Positions 17,820 through 26,454 of a stretch of 64,000 nucleotides of DNA are shown here, piece by piece; position 1 is the first letter of the stretch; every line of letters begins with the position of its first letter. The stretch spans positions 1 to 64,000 of the forward strand of contig NZ_QOWC01000008.1 in NCBI RefSeq assembly GCF_003574465.1, in the 5' to 3' direction. The DNA is from Methylobacterium crusticola (lineage in GTDB: Bacteria; Pseudomonadota; Alphaproteobacteria; Rhizobiales; Beijerinckiaceae). The notes beneath the pieces are model-generated. The model saw only the letters and a list, made by a program, of their open reading frames with translations. It was not told where the DNA came from and searched no databases. Position numbers and translations under genes: made by a program.

Positions 17820-18656
17820 ATGAGCGATCCCGTGAGCGATCCCGTAAGCGATCCCGTGAGCGATCCCGTGAGCGCGGGCGGTCCCGCAGGCGAACCCTGC
17901 GTCGCGCTCGTCACCGGTGCCGGCTCCGGCATCGGGCGCGCCACCACCCTGCGCTTCGTGTGCGCCGGCGCCCGGGTGCTCGCCCTCGACCGCGACCCGG
18001 AGGGCGTCGCGGAGACGCGCCGCCTCGCCGGGGACCCGGGCCGCGTCGCGACCCTCGTCGAGGACGTCACCGCCGAGGGCGCCCCGGCCGCCGCCGTCGC
18101 GGCGGCCCTGCGGCACTTCGGGCGCCTCGACTGGCTCGTGAACAACGCCGGCATCGGCAACGCCAAGGCGGCCGACCAGACCAGCGACGCCGAGTGGGAC
18201 CGCTACGTCGACGTCAACCTGCGCGCGCTGTTCCGCTTCTCGCGCGAGGCCCTGCCGCACCTCGCGCCCGGCCGCGGGGCGATCGTCAACCTCGCCTCGG
18301 TGTTCGGGCTGTTCGGGCATCCCCGGGTCGCCCCCTACGCCGCCACCAAGGCGGCGGTCGTCGGGCTGACCCGCCAGATGGCGGCCGATTACGGCCCCGC
18401 CGGCATCCGGGTGAACGCCGTGGCGCCGGGCGTGATCGAGACCGCCCTCACCCGCGGGCGCATCGACGCCGACCCCCGCTTCCAGGCGCTCAACATCGAC
18501 CCGATCCCGTTCCCGCGCCTCGGGCGGCCCGAGGACGTCGCCAACGCGATCTACTTCCTGTGCTCGCAGGAGGCCTCCTACGTCAGCGGCCACGTGCTCG
18601 CCGTCGACGGCGGCTGGAGCGTGACGAACTACTCGCGCCGGGGCGCCGCGCTGTGA
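17820..18656 (+). CDS. Short-chain dehydrogenase/reductase with repeated N terminus
   Basis: A 278-residue SDR. After Met, residues 2-17 are four tandem copies of Ser-Asp-Pro-Val encoded by a 12-bp repeat (17822-17869). The enzyme core then begins (ALVTGAGSGIGRAT), with NNAGIG, NLASVFGLFG and catalytic YAATK; it ends SGHVLAVDGGW. The repeat lies outside the Rossmann fold and probably does not affect catalysis. Its GTG-starting neighbour overlaps the stop by 4 bp, coupling this SDR to the KstD-like flavoprotein, so the pair probably acts on one intermediate. Confidence 0.9.
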   Translation: MSDPVSDPVSDPVSDPVSAGGPAGEPCVALVTGAGSGIGRATTLRFVCAGARVLALDRDPEGVAETRRLAGDPGRVATLVEDVTAEGAPAAAVAAALRHFGRLDWLVNNAGIGNAKAADQTSDAEWDRYVDVNLRALFRFSREALPHLAPGRGAIVNLASVFGLFGHPRVAPYAATKAAVVGLTRQMAADYGPAGIRVNAVAPGVIETALTRGRIDADPRFQALNIDPIPFPRLGRPEDVANAIYFLCSQEASYVSGHVLAVDGGWSVTNYSRRGAAL

Positions 18657-20380
18657 GCGAGGCGGCGGCGCACGCCGCGGCCCCGGCGACCTTCGACCTC
18701 GAGACGGACGTGATCTGCGTCGGCGCCGGCGCCGGCGGCATGAGCGCCGCGCTCACGGCGGCCATCGAGGGGCTCGGGGCGATCCTCGTGGAGAAGACCG
18801 ACCGGGTCGGCGGCTCGACGGCGGTCTCGGGCGGGGCCGTCTGGATCCCCGGCAACGCCCGCAGCGCCGAGGCGGGCCACCCGGACACGCTCGAGCGGGC
18901 CAAGCTCTACCTCGACCGCATCGTCGGCAACTGGTCGAGCGACGCCATGAAGCTCGCCTTCCTGGAGGCCGGCCCGCGGATGCTCGACTACCTCGAGCGC
19001 CACACCGAGCTGCGGCTCGTGGCGCGGACCTACTCGCCCGACTACTACCCCGACGCCGAGGGCGCCGCCCTCGGCGGCCGCTCGATGGACCCGCTCGCCT
19101 TCGACGGCCGCGCGCTGGGGGCGCACTTCGCGACCCTGCGCGACCCCCTGCCCGAGTTCAGCGTGCTCGGCGGCATGATGGTGACGATGACGGACGTCCA
19201 CCACCTCCTCGGCGCGACCCGGTCCTTCGCCTCGTGGAAGCACGGGATGAGGCTCGTCGCCCGCTACGCCGCCGACCGCCTGCGCCACCGGCGCGGCACC
19301 CGCCTCGTGCTCGGCAACGCCCTGGCGGGGCGGCTCTACAAGAGCGTCCTCGACCGCGGGATCCCGGTCTGGCTGGAGAGCCCGGCCCGGCGCCTCGTCC
19401 TGGAGGACGGGCGCGTCGTCGGCCTCGTGGTCGCGCGCGAGGGGCGCGAGGTGGCGATCCGCGCCCGCCGCGGCGTCGTGCTCGCCACCGGCGGCTTCCC
19501 GAACGACCCGGAGCGCCGCGCCGCCCTCCTGCCCCGCCCGACCGGCGCCTGGTCGATGGCGCCGGCCGCCAGCACCGGGGACGGCCTGAGGCTCGGCGAG
19601 GCCGCCGGCGCGACGGTGCGGGGCGAGAACGCCTCGAACGTCTTCCACGCCCCGGTCTCGATCCTGGAGAAGCCCGACGGGACCGTGGTGCGGTACCCGC
19701 ACCTCGTCTGGGAGCGGGCGAAGCCGGGGCTGATGGCCGTCAACGGCGCCGGCCGGCGCTTCGTCAACGAGGCGACCTCCTACCACGAGTTCGGCCTCGC
19801 CATGCACGAGAGCCACCGGAGCGTCCCGAGCATCCCCGCCTACCTGATCTGCGACGCCCCCTTCCTGAAGCGCTGGGGCCTCGGGCTCGCCCTGCCGGGC
19901 GGGCGCCCGTTCCGGCACCTCGTGGCGGCCGGCTACCTCGCGGAGGGCCGGACCCTCGACGACCTCGCCCGGCAGCTCGGCCTCGACGCCGCCGCCCTCG
20001 CGGGGAGCGTCGCGTCCTTCAACCGCGGCGCGCAGCAGGGCCGGGACGAGGATTTCGGCAAGGGCGGGGACGCCTACAACCGCTACCTCGGCGACCCGAG
20101 GGCCGCGGACCGCAACCCCTGCCTGGGCACGCTCGAGACGGCGCCGTTCTACGCCGTCCGGGTCTATCCGGGCGACATCGGGACGGCCGGCGGCATCGTG
20201 ACGGACGAGAACGCCCGCGTGCTCGACCGGGACGGCCGACCGATCCCGGGCCTCTACGCGGCCGGGAACGACATGAACTCGGTCATGGGCGGCACCTACC
20301 CGGGCCCCGGGATCACCCTCGGGCCGGCCCTGACCTTCGGCTGGCTCGCCGGCCGGCACCTCGCCCGAAACCCCGCCTGA
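18653..20380 (+). CDS. FAD-dependent oxidoreductase, fumarate reductase/3-ketosteroid dehydrogenase-like
   Basis: A 575-residue flavoprotein. The FAD Rossmann motif is VICVGAGAGGMSAALTAA; the FAD-binding segment VEKTDRVGGSTAVSGGAVW follows. Further marks are GRRFVNEATSYHEF and C-terminal TYPGPGITLGPALTFGW, the arrangement of KstD and related 2-enoate or delta1 dehydrogenases. It probably introduces or reduces a carbon-carbon double bond next to a carbonyl. GTG 18653 overlaps the stop of the preceding SDR (GTGA). The cofactor and fold are clear; steroid specificity is not shown. Confidence 0.88.
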   Translation: MSEAAAHAAAPATFDLETDVICVGAGAGGMSAALTAAIEGLGAILVEKTDRVGGSTAVSGGAVWIPGNARSAEAGHPDTLERAKLYLDRIVGNWSSDAMKLAFLEAGPRMLDYLERHTELRLVARTYSPDYYPDAEGAALGGRSMDPLAFDGRALGAHFATLRDPLPEFSVLGGMMVTMTDVHHLLGATRSFASWKHGMRLVARYAADRLRHRRGTRLVLGNALAGRLYKSVLDRGIPVWLESPARRLVLEDGRVVGLVVAREGREVAIRARRGVVLATGGFPNDPERRAALLPRPTGAWSMAPAASTGDGLRLGEAAGATVRGENASNVFHAPVSILEKPDGTVVRYPHLVWERAKPGLMAVNGAGRRFVNEATSYHEFGLAMHESHRSVPSIPAYLICDAPFLKRWGLGLALPGGRPFRHLVAAGYLAEGRTLDDLARQLGLDAAALAGSVASFNRGAQQGRDEDFGKGGDAYNRYLGDPRAADRNPCLGTLETAPFYAVRVYPGDIGTAGGIVTDENARVLDRDGRPIPGLYAAGNDMNSVMGGTYPGPGITLGPALTFGWLAGRHLARNPA

Positions 20381-20606
20381 AGGGGGCGGCCGCCTCGCGG
20401 CGCGGCACGCGGGGTCGCGGCGCGCTGAGGGCGCCCGCCCCGTCGCCCGGGGCTTTCCCGCGGCGGGCCCGCGGCCGCGGGCGCTCCCCCGGCCTGCGCC
20501 ATGGTGGCGCACGATCGGGTTGCGACACAGGAGAACCGGTCCACATGTCGCCGGTTGTAGGATGGGTTGCCGGCGGTCGTGTTCGGGCCCGCCGGAGTAC
20601 CGCGTA

Positions 20607-21860
20607 TTGACGCAAGCCGCATATGACACGCTTCGCGCCGGGACGGAGCGAGCCGCGAGCGCGACAGTGCGGGCGGTCGTCGCCATCCCGGTCTGCAACG
20701 AGGCCGAGCGCATCGGGGCGTGCCTGGAGGCCCTCGACCGGCAGGACGGGGCCGAGACGGTCGGCGTCGTGCTGTTCCTGAACAACTGCACCGACGGCAC
20801 CGCGCACGAGGTCGCGGCCGTGCTCCCGGGCCTGCGCTGCCGCGTGCGGGTCGTCGCGCGCGACTTCGCCGGCGCGCAGGCCGGCTGGGCGCGGCGCGAG
20901 GCCATGCAGGCGGCGGCCGAGTGGCTCGAGCAGGACGGCGTCCCCGACGGCGCGATCCTGACGACCGACGCCGACAGCCGGGTCCCGCCCGACTGGGTCT
21001 CGCGCAACCGCGCCGCGCTCGAGGCGGGGGCCGACGCCGTGGCGGGACGCATCGCGCTGGATCCCGACGAGGCCGCCCGGCTGCCCGCCGCCCTGCACGC
21101 CCGCGGGCGCCTCGAGGGACGCTACGAGGCGCTCCTCACCGAATTGGCGGCGCGCATCGATCCCGTGCCGCACGACCCGTGGCCCTGCCACTGGACCACC
21201 TCGGGCGCGACGCTGGCGGTGCGCCTCGCGGCCTACCGCGCGGTGGGCGGGATGCCGGCCGTCCCGGTCGGCGAGGACCGGGCCTTCGTGGCGAGCCTGC
21301 AGGCCCACGGCGCCCGGGTGCGCCACGATCCGGACATCACGGTCATCACCTCGGGCCGCCTCGACGGGCGCGCGCCGGGTGGCGCGGCCGACACCATGAA
21401 GCTGCGCTGCGCGCAGCCCGAGAGCCCCTGCGACCCGCGGCTGGAGGCGCTGCCGCGCGCCCTCTGGCGCTACGGCTGGCGCCGCCGGCTGCGGCGGCTT
21501 CACGCCCGGGGCCGGCTCGACCGGACCATCCTGTGGGCCCCCTGGCTCGACATTCCGCGGGACGAGGCGCGCGCCATCGCGGCCCTGCCGGCCGTGAGCC
21601 GGATCCTCGCGGCCGTCGAGGCCGCGAGCCCCCGCCTCGCCCGCGCGCCGCTGCGGCCGCGGGAGCTCGCCGCCCAGATCCGCCGCACGGAGGCCCTGCT
21701 CGCCCTCCTGCGCACCGGGGCGCAGGTCGGGCGCCAGTGCCGGCGCGCCGGGCTCATCGCGGGCTCGCCCGCCGGGGCGGCGCGCCCGGGGGCGCTCACC
21801 TCCCTCGGCGCCACCATGGCGATCCGGGATTCCTCCGCGGAGGGCGTCGAGAATGCCTGA
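20607..21860 (+). CDS. Family 2 glycosyltransferase
   Basis: A GT-A type glycosyltransferase: the nucleotide-sugar fold opens with VVAIPVCNEAERIGACLEAL, the metal-binding DxD element is TTDADSRVPPDWV, and an acceptor-site acidic motif appears in VGEDRAFVASLQ. The start is uncertain. TTG 20607 has GGAG 9 bp upstream and gives 417 residues; GTG 20667 lies closer to the conserved core, and the TTG also resembles a -35 hexamer. First gene of a five-gene run; its stop overlaps the phosphoesterase start by 8 bp. The soluble character and the PIG-L and NodS partners suggest a sugar is transferred to a small acceptor (inference). Confidence 0.85.
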   Translation: MTQAAYDTLRAGTERAASATVRAVVAIPVCNEAERIGACLEALDRQDGAETVGVVLFLNNCTDGTAHEVAAVLPGLRCRVRVVARDFAGAQAGWARREAMQAAAEWLEQDGVPDGAILTTDADSRVPPDWVSRNRAALEAGADAVAGRIALDPDEAARLPAALHARGRLEGRYEALLTELAARIDPVPHDPWPCHWTTSGATLAVRLAAYRAVGGMPAVPVGEDRAFVASLQAHGARVRHDPDITVITSGRLDGRAPGGAADTMKLRCAQPESPCDPRLEALPRALWRYGWRRRLRRLHARGRLDRTILWAPWLDIPRDEARAIAALPAVSRILAAVEAASPRLARAPLRPRELAAQIRRTEALLALLRTGAQVGRQCRRAGLIAGSPAGAARPGALTSLGATMAIRDSSAEGVENA

Positions 21861-22359
21861 GCGCGCGGGCCTGATGTACGCGGTCCAGAAGCACGCGGCG
21901 CGGCGGCTGCACTACGACGTCCGGCTGGAGCTCGCCGGCGTGCTGAAGAGCTGGGCCGTGACCCGCGGGCCGAGCCTCGTCGCGGGCGAGCGTCGCCTCG
22001 CGATCCCGGTGCAGGATCACGGGCTCGACTACGTCCACTTCGAGGGCGTCATCGCGCCGGGACGCTACGGCGCGGGCGTCGTCCTGCTCTGGGACCGGGG
22101 CACCTGGGAGCCGGAGGGCGACCCGGCGCTCGGGCTCGCCGCCGGCTCCCTGGCGTTCCGGCTCCGCGGCGTCAAGCTCGGCGGGCGCTGGCGGCTCCTG
22201 CGGATGAAGGAGCGTCCCGGCGCGCGGCGCGTCTCCTGGCTGCTGGTCAAGTCCGCCGACGAGGCGGCCCGCCGGCCCGGGGACCCGGACGTGCTGGAGG
22301 CGCAAGCCCGCTCGGTGGCCACGGGCCGCACGGTCGAGGAGATCGCGGCGGCGGGCTGA
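21853..22359 (+). CDS. Stand-alone LigD-type 3'-phosphoesterase domain protein
   Basis: A 168-residue protein matching the N-terminal phosphoesterase (PE) module of bacterial DNA ligase D, which trims 3' phosphates or a 3' ribonucleotide from DNA ends. Key elements are QKHAARRLHYDVRLE (metal-site His/Asp and Arg), LKSWAVTRGPSL, VQDHGLDY (the second His), FEGVI, GRYGAG and LLWDRGTWEPEG. No ligase, primase or Ku gene is nearby. Its ATG sits inside the glycosyltransferase gene, so it is translated as part of the operon; 100 bp separate it from the acyl-CoA dehydrogenase gene. A role in end repair is known for the family, but the context suggests possible reuse on another phosphate ester. Confidence 0.88.
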   Translation: MPERAGLMYAVQKHAARRLHYDVRLELAGVLKSWAVTRGPSLVAGERRLAIPVQDHGLDYVHFEGVIAPGRYGAGVVLLWDRGTWEPEGDPALGLAAGSLAFRLRGVKLGGRWRLLRMKERPGARRVSWLLVKSADEAARRPGDPDVLEAQARSVATGRTVEEIAAAG

Positions 22360-22459
22360 GCGGGCCCGCGGGGCGCGGTCCGGTGATGACGGGCCCCGGG
22401 CTGGCGGGGCCGAGGCGGCGGCACGGGCGCGGTCCTACGCGCCGGGAGAGGCGGATCAC

Positions 22460-23596
22460 GTGAGCGAGAGAGCCCCATCGGCGAACCACCCGGACCCGTG
22501 CCGCGCGGCGCGCGAGGCGGCCCGCGCCGCGACGGCGCGGGCCGGCGACCAGGACCACGACGGCGGCTTCCCGGCCGAGGACGTGGCCGATCTCGGGCGC
22601 CTGGGCCTCCTCGGCGCGCCCGTGCCGCGGGAGGCGGGCGGCGCCGGGCTCGGCCAGGAGGCCGGCGCGCGGGACCTGCGCGAGGTGCTGCGCCTCGTCG
22701 GCTACGGCAGCCTCGCGCTCGGGCGGGTCTACGAGGGGCACGTCAACGCGCTCCAGCTCGTCGCCCGCTTCGGCGCCCCGGGCCAGCGCGAGCGCCTGTT
22801 CGCGGATGCCCGCGCCGGCCACCTGTTCGGGGTCTGGAACACCGAGCCCCCGGAGGGCGGCCTCGTGCTGTCGGAGCGCGGCCTGACCGGGTGCAAGACC
22901 TTCGCGTCGGGCGCGGGCTTCGTGACGCGGGCCCTCGTCACGGCCCGCCGCGCCCCCGGCGGCCCCCCCCTGATGCTGGTCGTGCCGCTCGAGCCCGGCA
23001 CCCGGGCCGACCTCTCGGCCTGGCGCGCGCACGGGATGCGCGCCTCCGCCACCGGCACGGTCGACTTCACGGGGCTCGCGCTCCCGGGCGACGCCGTGCT
23101 CGGCGGGCCCGACGACTACCACCGCCAGCCCCTGTTCTCCGGGGGCGCCTGGCGCTTCGCCGCGGTGCAGCTCGGCGGCATCGAGGCCGTCTTCGACGCC
23201 TGGCGGGCGCACCTCGCGCGGACCGGGCGGGGCGACGATCCCCACCAGCTCGCCCGCCTCGGCGAGGGCGCCCTCGCGCTCGAGGGGGCCCGGCACTTCG
23301 TCGCGCGGGCGGCGGAGTGCGTCGCCGCGGAGGCGCTGGCGCCCGCGCGCCTCGTCGCCTTCGTCAACCTCGCCCGGCTCGCGGTGGAGCAGGCCGGGCT
23401 CGACGTCCTGCGCCTCGCCCAGCGCTCGGTCGGCCTCCAGGGCTTCCTGCGCGAGCACCCGCTCGAGCGGCTCTCGCGGGACCTCGCGACCTACCTGCGC
23501 CAGCCCGCCCCGGACCGGGCGCTGGCCCAGGCGGCGGCCGAGATCCTGGCGGCGGGGGGCCTCGCAGGCGACCTCTGGCGGCCGGGAGAGCCGTGA
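22460..23596 (+). CDS. Divergent acyl-CoA dehydrogenase family protein
   Basis: A 378-residue flavoprotein of the acyl-CoA dehydrogenase superfamily. The middle beta domain shows LFGVWNTEPPEGGLVLSERG and LTGCKTFASGAGFVTRALV in place of the usual TEP-GSD and K-FITN motifs, and the C-terminal helical domain has QRSVGLQGFLREHPLERLSR. The catalytic base cannot be assigned by eye, so desaturation or a related flavin reaction is likely but unproven. GTG 22460 is preceded by GGGAGAGG. The stop overlaps the PIG-L start by 1 bp, so it belongs functionally with the glycosyltransferase, deacetylase and methyltransferase genes. Confidence 0.82.
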   Translation: MSERAPSANHPDPCRAAREAARAATARAGDQDHDGGFPAEDVADLGRLGLLGAPVPREAGGAGLGQEAGARDLREVLRLVGYGSLALGRVYEGHVNALQLVARFGAPGQRERLFADARAGHLFGVWNTEPPEGGLVLSERGLTGCKTFASGAGFVTRALVTARRAPGGPPLMLVVPLEPGTRADLSAWRAHGMRASATGTVDFTGLALPGDAVLGGPDDYHRQPLFSGGAWRFAAVQLGGIEAVFDAWRAHLARTGRGDDPHQLARLGEGALALEGARHFVARAAECVAAEALAPARLVAFVNLARLAVEQAGLDVLRLAQRSVGLQGFLREHPLERLSRDLATYLRQPAPDRALAQAAAEILAAGGLAGDLWRPGEP

Positions 23597-24333
23597 TGCG
23601 GGCCGACGCCTTCCTGGCCGCCGCGGAGGCGCTGCCCTTCGGCGACCTCGCCGACCTCGCCGGAGGCGGCGGCCTCGTCGTGGTGGCGCCCCATCCCGAC
23701 GACGAGAGCCTCGGCTGCGGGGGCCTGATCGCCGAGGCCTGCGCGCGCGGCGTGCCCGTGCGGCTGGTGGTGGTGAGCGACGGCGTCGGCTCGCACCCGG
23801 GCTCGCCGAGCCATCCGCCGGAGCGCCTGCGCGCCTTGCGCGAGGCGGAGACCCTGGCGGCCGTCGCGGCGCTCGGCCTCGAGGCGGGCAGCGTCGGCTT
23901 CCTGCGCCTGCCCGACCGCTTCGTGCCGGCCGCCGGCCCGGAGGCGGAGGACGCCGCGCAGGCGATCGCGCGGGCCGCCCGGGCGTGCGGGGCCGGGGCG
24001 CTCCTCGTCACCTGGGCGCACGATCCCCATTGCGACCACCAGGCCGCCGCCGCGCTGGCGCGCCGCGCCGCCCGTGCGCTCGAGGGCGTGCGCCTCCACG
24101 CCTACCCGGTCTGGGGCTGGACGCTGCCGGGGGAGACGGAGGTGGGCCCCGCCCCCCGCGGGATGCGCCTCGACGTCTCGCGCCACCTCGGCGCGAAGGC
24201 CCGGGCGGTCGCCGCCCACCGCTCGCAGGTCACGGACCTGATCGACGACGATCCGCAGGGCTTTCGCCTCGCGCCCGCGATGCTGGCCCGCTTCGCCCGG
24301 CCGTTCGAGATTTTCCTGGAGGTCGCCCCGTGA
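23596..24333 (+). CDS. PIG-L family deacetylase
   Basis: A 245-residue zinc-dependent N-deacetylase of the PIG-L/MshB/LmbE family, which removes acetyl from N-acetylglucosaminyl compounds. Zinc ligands are in APHPDDESLGCGG and in HCDHQAAAAL. ATG 23596 is chosen over GTG 23593 because GGAGAG is 6 bp away. It sits between the acyl-CoA dehydrogenase and NodS-like genes, with 1-4 bp overlaps at both ends. A deacetylase plus an N-methyltransferase of the NodS type in one operon suggests that a free amino sugar is exposed and methylated. Confidence 0.9.
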   Translation: MRADAFLAAAEALPFGDLADLAGGGGLVVVAPHPDDESLGCGGLIAEACARGVPVRLVVVSDGVGSHPGSPSHPPERLRALREAETLAAVAALGLEAGSVGFLRLPDRFVPAAGPEAEDAAQAIARAARACGAGALLVTWAHDPHCDHQAAAALARRAARALEGVRLHAYPVWGWTLPGETEVGPAPRGMRLDVSRHLGAKARAVAAHRSQVTDLIDDDPQGFRLAPAMLARFARPFEIFLEVAP

Positions 24334-24917
24334 GCCGGCACACCGCGTCCCTGCCCCCCGCCTACTTCGATGCCCGCTACGCCGACGACCCCGACCCCTG
24401 GCGCTTCGCCACGAGCGACTACGAGCGCGGGAAGTACGCCGCGACCCTCGCGGCCCTGCCGCGGGCCCGCTACGCCGCGGCCCTGGAGGTCGGCTGCTCC
24501 ATCGGCGTGCTGACCGCGGCCCTGGCGGAGCGCTGCGACGCGCTCCTCGCCCTCGACGTCGCCGAGAGCGCCCTCACGCAGGCGCGGGCGCGGTGCGGCC
24601 ACCTCGGCCACGTCCGCTTCGCCCAGACCCGGATCCCCGGCGCCTGGCCGCCCGGGCGCTTCGACCTGATCCTCCTGTCCGAGGTCGTCTACTACCTCGA
24701 CGCCGCCGACGTGGCGCACCTCGTCGAGCGCCTGCGCGGGGCCCTGAACCCGGGCGGGGACGCGGTCCTGGTGCACTGGACCGGGGAGACGCACTATCCC
24801 CTGACCGGCGACGAGGCCGCGGGCCTCCTGATCGAGGGCGCGCGGGCTTTCCTGACGCCGACCCGCCAGGAGCGGACCGAGGCCTACCGCCTCGACGTGC
24901 TGCGCGCCGGACCGTGA
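24330..24917 (+). CDS. NodS-like SAM-dependent methyltransferase
   Basis: A 195-residue class I methyltransferase. It has the NodS-type N terminus YFDARYADDPDPWRFATSDY, SAM motif I ALEVGCSIGVLTAALA, the acidic strand-2 end LLALDVAESAL and motif IV FDLILLSEVVYYLD. NodS N-methylates the deacetylated terminal glucosamine of Nod factors; here no nodulation genes are nearby, but a PIG-L deacetylase is directly upstream (GTGA overlap). Last gene of the tight run; a 133-bp gap follows. Confidence 0.9.
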   Translation: MSRHTASLPPAYFDARYADDPDPWRFATSDYERGKYAATLAALPRARYAAALEVGCSIGVLTAALAERCDALLALDVAESALTQARARCGHLGHVRFAQTRIPGAWPPGRFDLILLSEVVYYLDAADVAHLVERLRGALNPGGDAVLVHWTGETHYPLTGDEAAGLLIEGARAFLTPTRQERTEAYRLDVLRAGP

Positions 24918-25050
24918 CGGCCCGCGCTAGATCGTGACGGTCCGCGCCGGCCGTCACGAACCGGGGCCCGCGGCCCTGGCCGGGCGCCGCGCCCGATCCA
25001 GATTGCTCCGGGACGGCGCCCGCCGCGTCGTCACGCGGAGACCGGCGCCG

Positions 25051-26454
25051 ATGCGAACGACCCTGCCTCCCATCGCGGTGATCGGTGCCGGCTTCAGCGG
25101 CACCATGGCGGCGATCCACCTGAGCCGGCTGATGCCCGAGCGCCCGGTGCTGCTGTGCGAGAAGTCGGGCGCCTTCGCCCGCGGCCTCGCCTACGCCACC
25201 GGCTGCACCGATCACCTGCTCAACGTCCGGGCCGCCAACATGAGCGCCTTCCCGGACGAGCCCGGGCACTTCGCGCAGTGGCTCGAGCGCGGCGCCCCCG
25301 ACGGCGCCGCCGGCACCCGGGCGACGCCGGCCGGGCTGTTCGCGGCGCGCGGCGTCTACGGGCGCTACCTCACCGACCTCCTCGTCGCGGCCCTGTCCGA
25401 GCCGGCCGCGGGCCCGCGCCTGATGCTGGAGAACGATGAGGTCGTGGACCTCGCGCCGGCCGAGGGGGGCTACCGCCTGACCCTCGCGGCCGGCCGGACG
25501 CGCCTCGTCGCGGGCGCGGTCCTGGCCTGCGGCAACCTGCGCAGCCCGCGCGGGCCGCGCAGCCGCTACGCCATCGACCCCTGGGACCCGGGCCGCCTCG
25601 ACGACCTGCGGGACGACATGCCGCTCCTGATCGTCGGCACCGGCCTCACCATGGTGGACGCCGTGGCGGCCCTGCGCCAGCGGGGCTTCACGGGGCCGAT
25701 CCTCGGCGTGTCGCGCCACGGCCTCCTGCCCCGGGTCCACGCGCCGGTGGTGCCCTGGCCGGCCCCGGACCTGCCGGCGGCGGTGCGCCGCTCGCTCCCC
25801 GCCCTCGTCCGGGCGATCCGCCGGGAGGTCGCCCGCGCGAGCGCCGCCGGGGCCGACTGGCGCAGCGTGATCGACGCCCTGCGGGGCGCCAGCGTCGAGC
25901 TCTGGCGCGGCCTGCCCCTCGCCGAGCAGCAGCGCTTCCTGCGGCACGTCCGGGCCGTCTGGGACGTGCACCGCCACCGGATGGCGCCGCCCGCCGCCGA
26001 GATCGTGGCGCGCGAGCTGGAGCGGGGCGGGCTCACCCTGCGCCGGGCCCGCGTCACCGCCATCGCCGACGAGGCGGGCTTCGCGCGGGTGTCCCTGCGG
26101 GAGCGCGGCGGCGCCCCGGGCGTCGTCGCGGTCCAGCGCATCATCGACGCCGCCGGCGTCGGCCGCGTCGCCGACACCGACGACCTGCTGCTGCGGCGGC
26201 TGATGGCGCGCGGCCTGATCCGGGCGGACGCCCTCGGCCTCGGCCTCGCGGTGGCGGACGACCTCGCCCTCGTCGACGCGCACGGCGAGGCCGGCGGGCC
26301 GCTCTGGACCCTCGGCCCGCTCCTGCGCGGGACCCTGTGGGAGTGCACGGCGGTGCCGGACATCCGGGGCCAGGCCGCCGCGCTCGCCCGGACCGTCGCG
26401 GCCCGCCTGGGGACCCGGCGGGCGGAGCCGGTCGCGGCGGCGCAGCGCGCCTGA
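25051..26454 (+). CDS. FAD/NAD(P)-binding protein, YdhS-like
   Basis: A 467-residue flavoprotein of the HI0933/YdhS-type NAD_binding_9 group. The N-terminal dinucleotide motif is IAVIGAGFSGTMAAIHL. The family's long conserved stretch includes ARGLAYATGCTDHLLNVRAA and FPDEPGHFAQWL, and a second Rossmann element is LLIVGTGLTMVDAVAAL. It probably oxidises or hydroxylates a small molecule with NAD(P)H; members are mostly uncharacterised. ATG 25051 starts at the conserved core. It may be the sixth gene of the amino-sugar operon. The stop codon is the first base set of the 24-bp repeat array. Confidence 0.85.
   Translation: MRTTLPPIAVIGAGFSGTMAAIHLSRLMPERPVLLCEKSGAFARGLAYATGCTDHLLNVRAANMSAFPDEPGHFAQWLERGAPDGAAGTRATPAGLFAARGVYGRYLTDLLVAALSEPAAGPRLMLENDEVVDLAPAEGGYRLTLAAGRTRLVAGAVLACGNLRSPRGPRSRYAIDPWDPGRLDDLRDDMPLLIVGTGLTMVDAVAALRQRGFTGPILGVSRHGLLPRVHAPVVPWPAPDLPAAVRRSLPALVRAIRREVARASAAGADWRSVIDALRGASVELWRGLPLAEQQRFLRHVRAVWDVHRHRMAPPAAEIVARELERGGLTLRRARVTAIADEAGFARVSLRERGGAPGVVAVQRIIDAAGVGRVADTDDLLLRRLMARGLIRADALGLGLAVADDLALVDAHGEAGGPLWTLGPLLRGTLWECTAVPDIRGQAAALARTVAARLGTRRAEPVAAAQRA

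Noticed and set aside
20607-20640. Promoter with TTGACG as -35 for the glycosyltransferase operon
   Set aside because: Possible, but no convincing -10 lies about 17 bp downstream and the same TTG is a reasonable start codon with GGAG upstream; left unresolved.
21853-22359. A non-homologous end-joining operon
   Set aside because: Only the phosphoesterase module is present; no Ku, ligase or primase gene lies within the window.
24330-24917. Symbiotic nodulation gene nodS
   Set aside because: Only the family resemblance supports it; no nodABC or nod-box-like context is visible, so no gene symbol was given.
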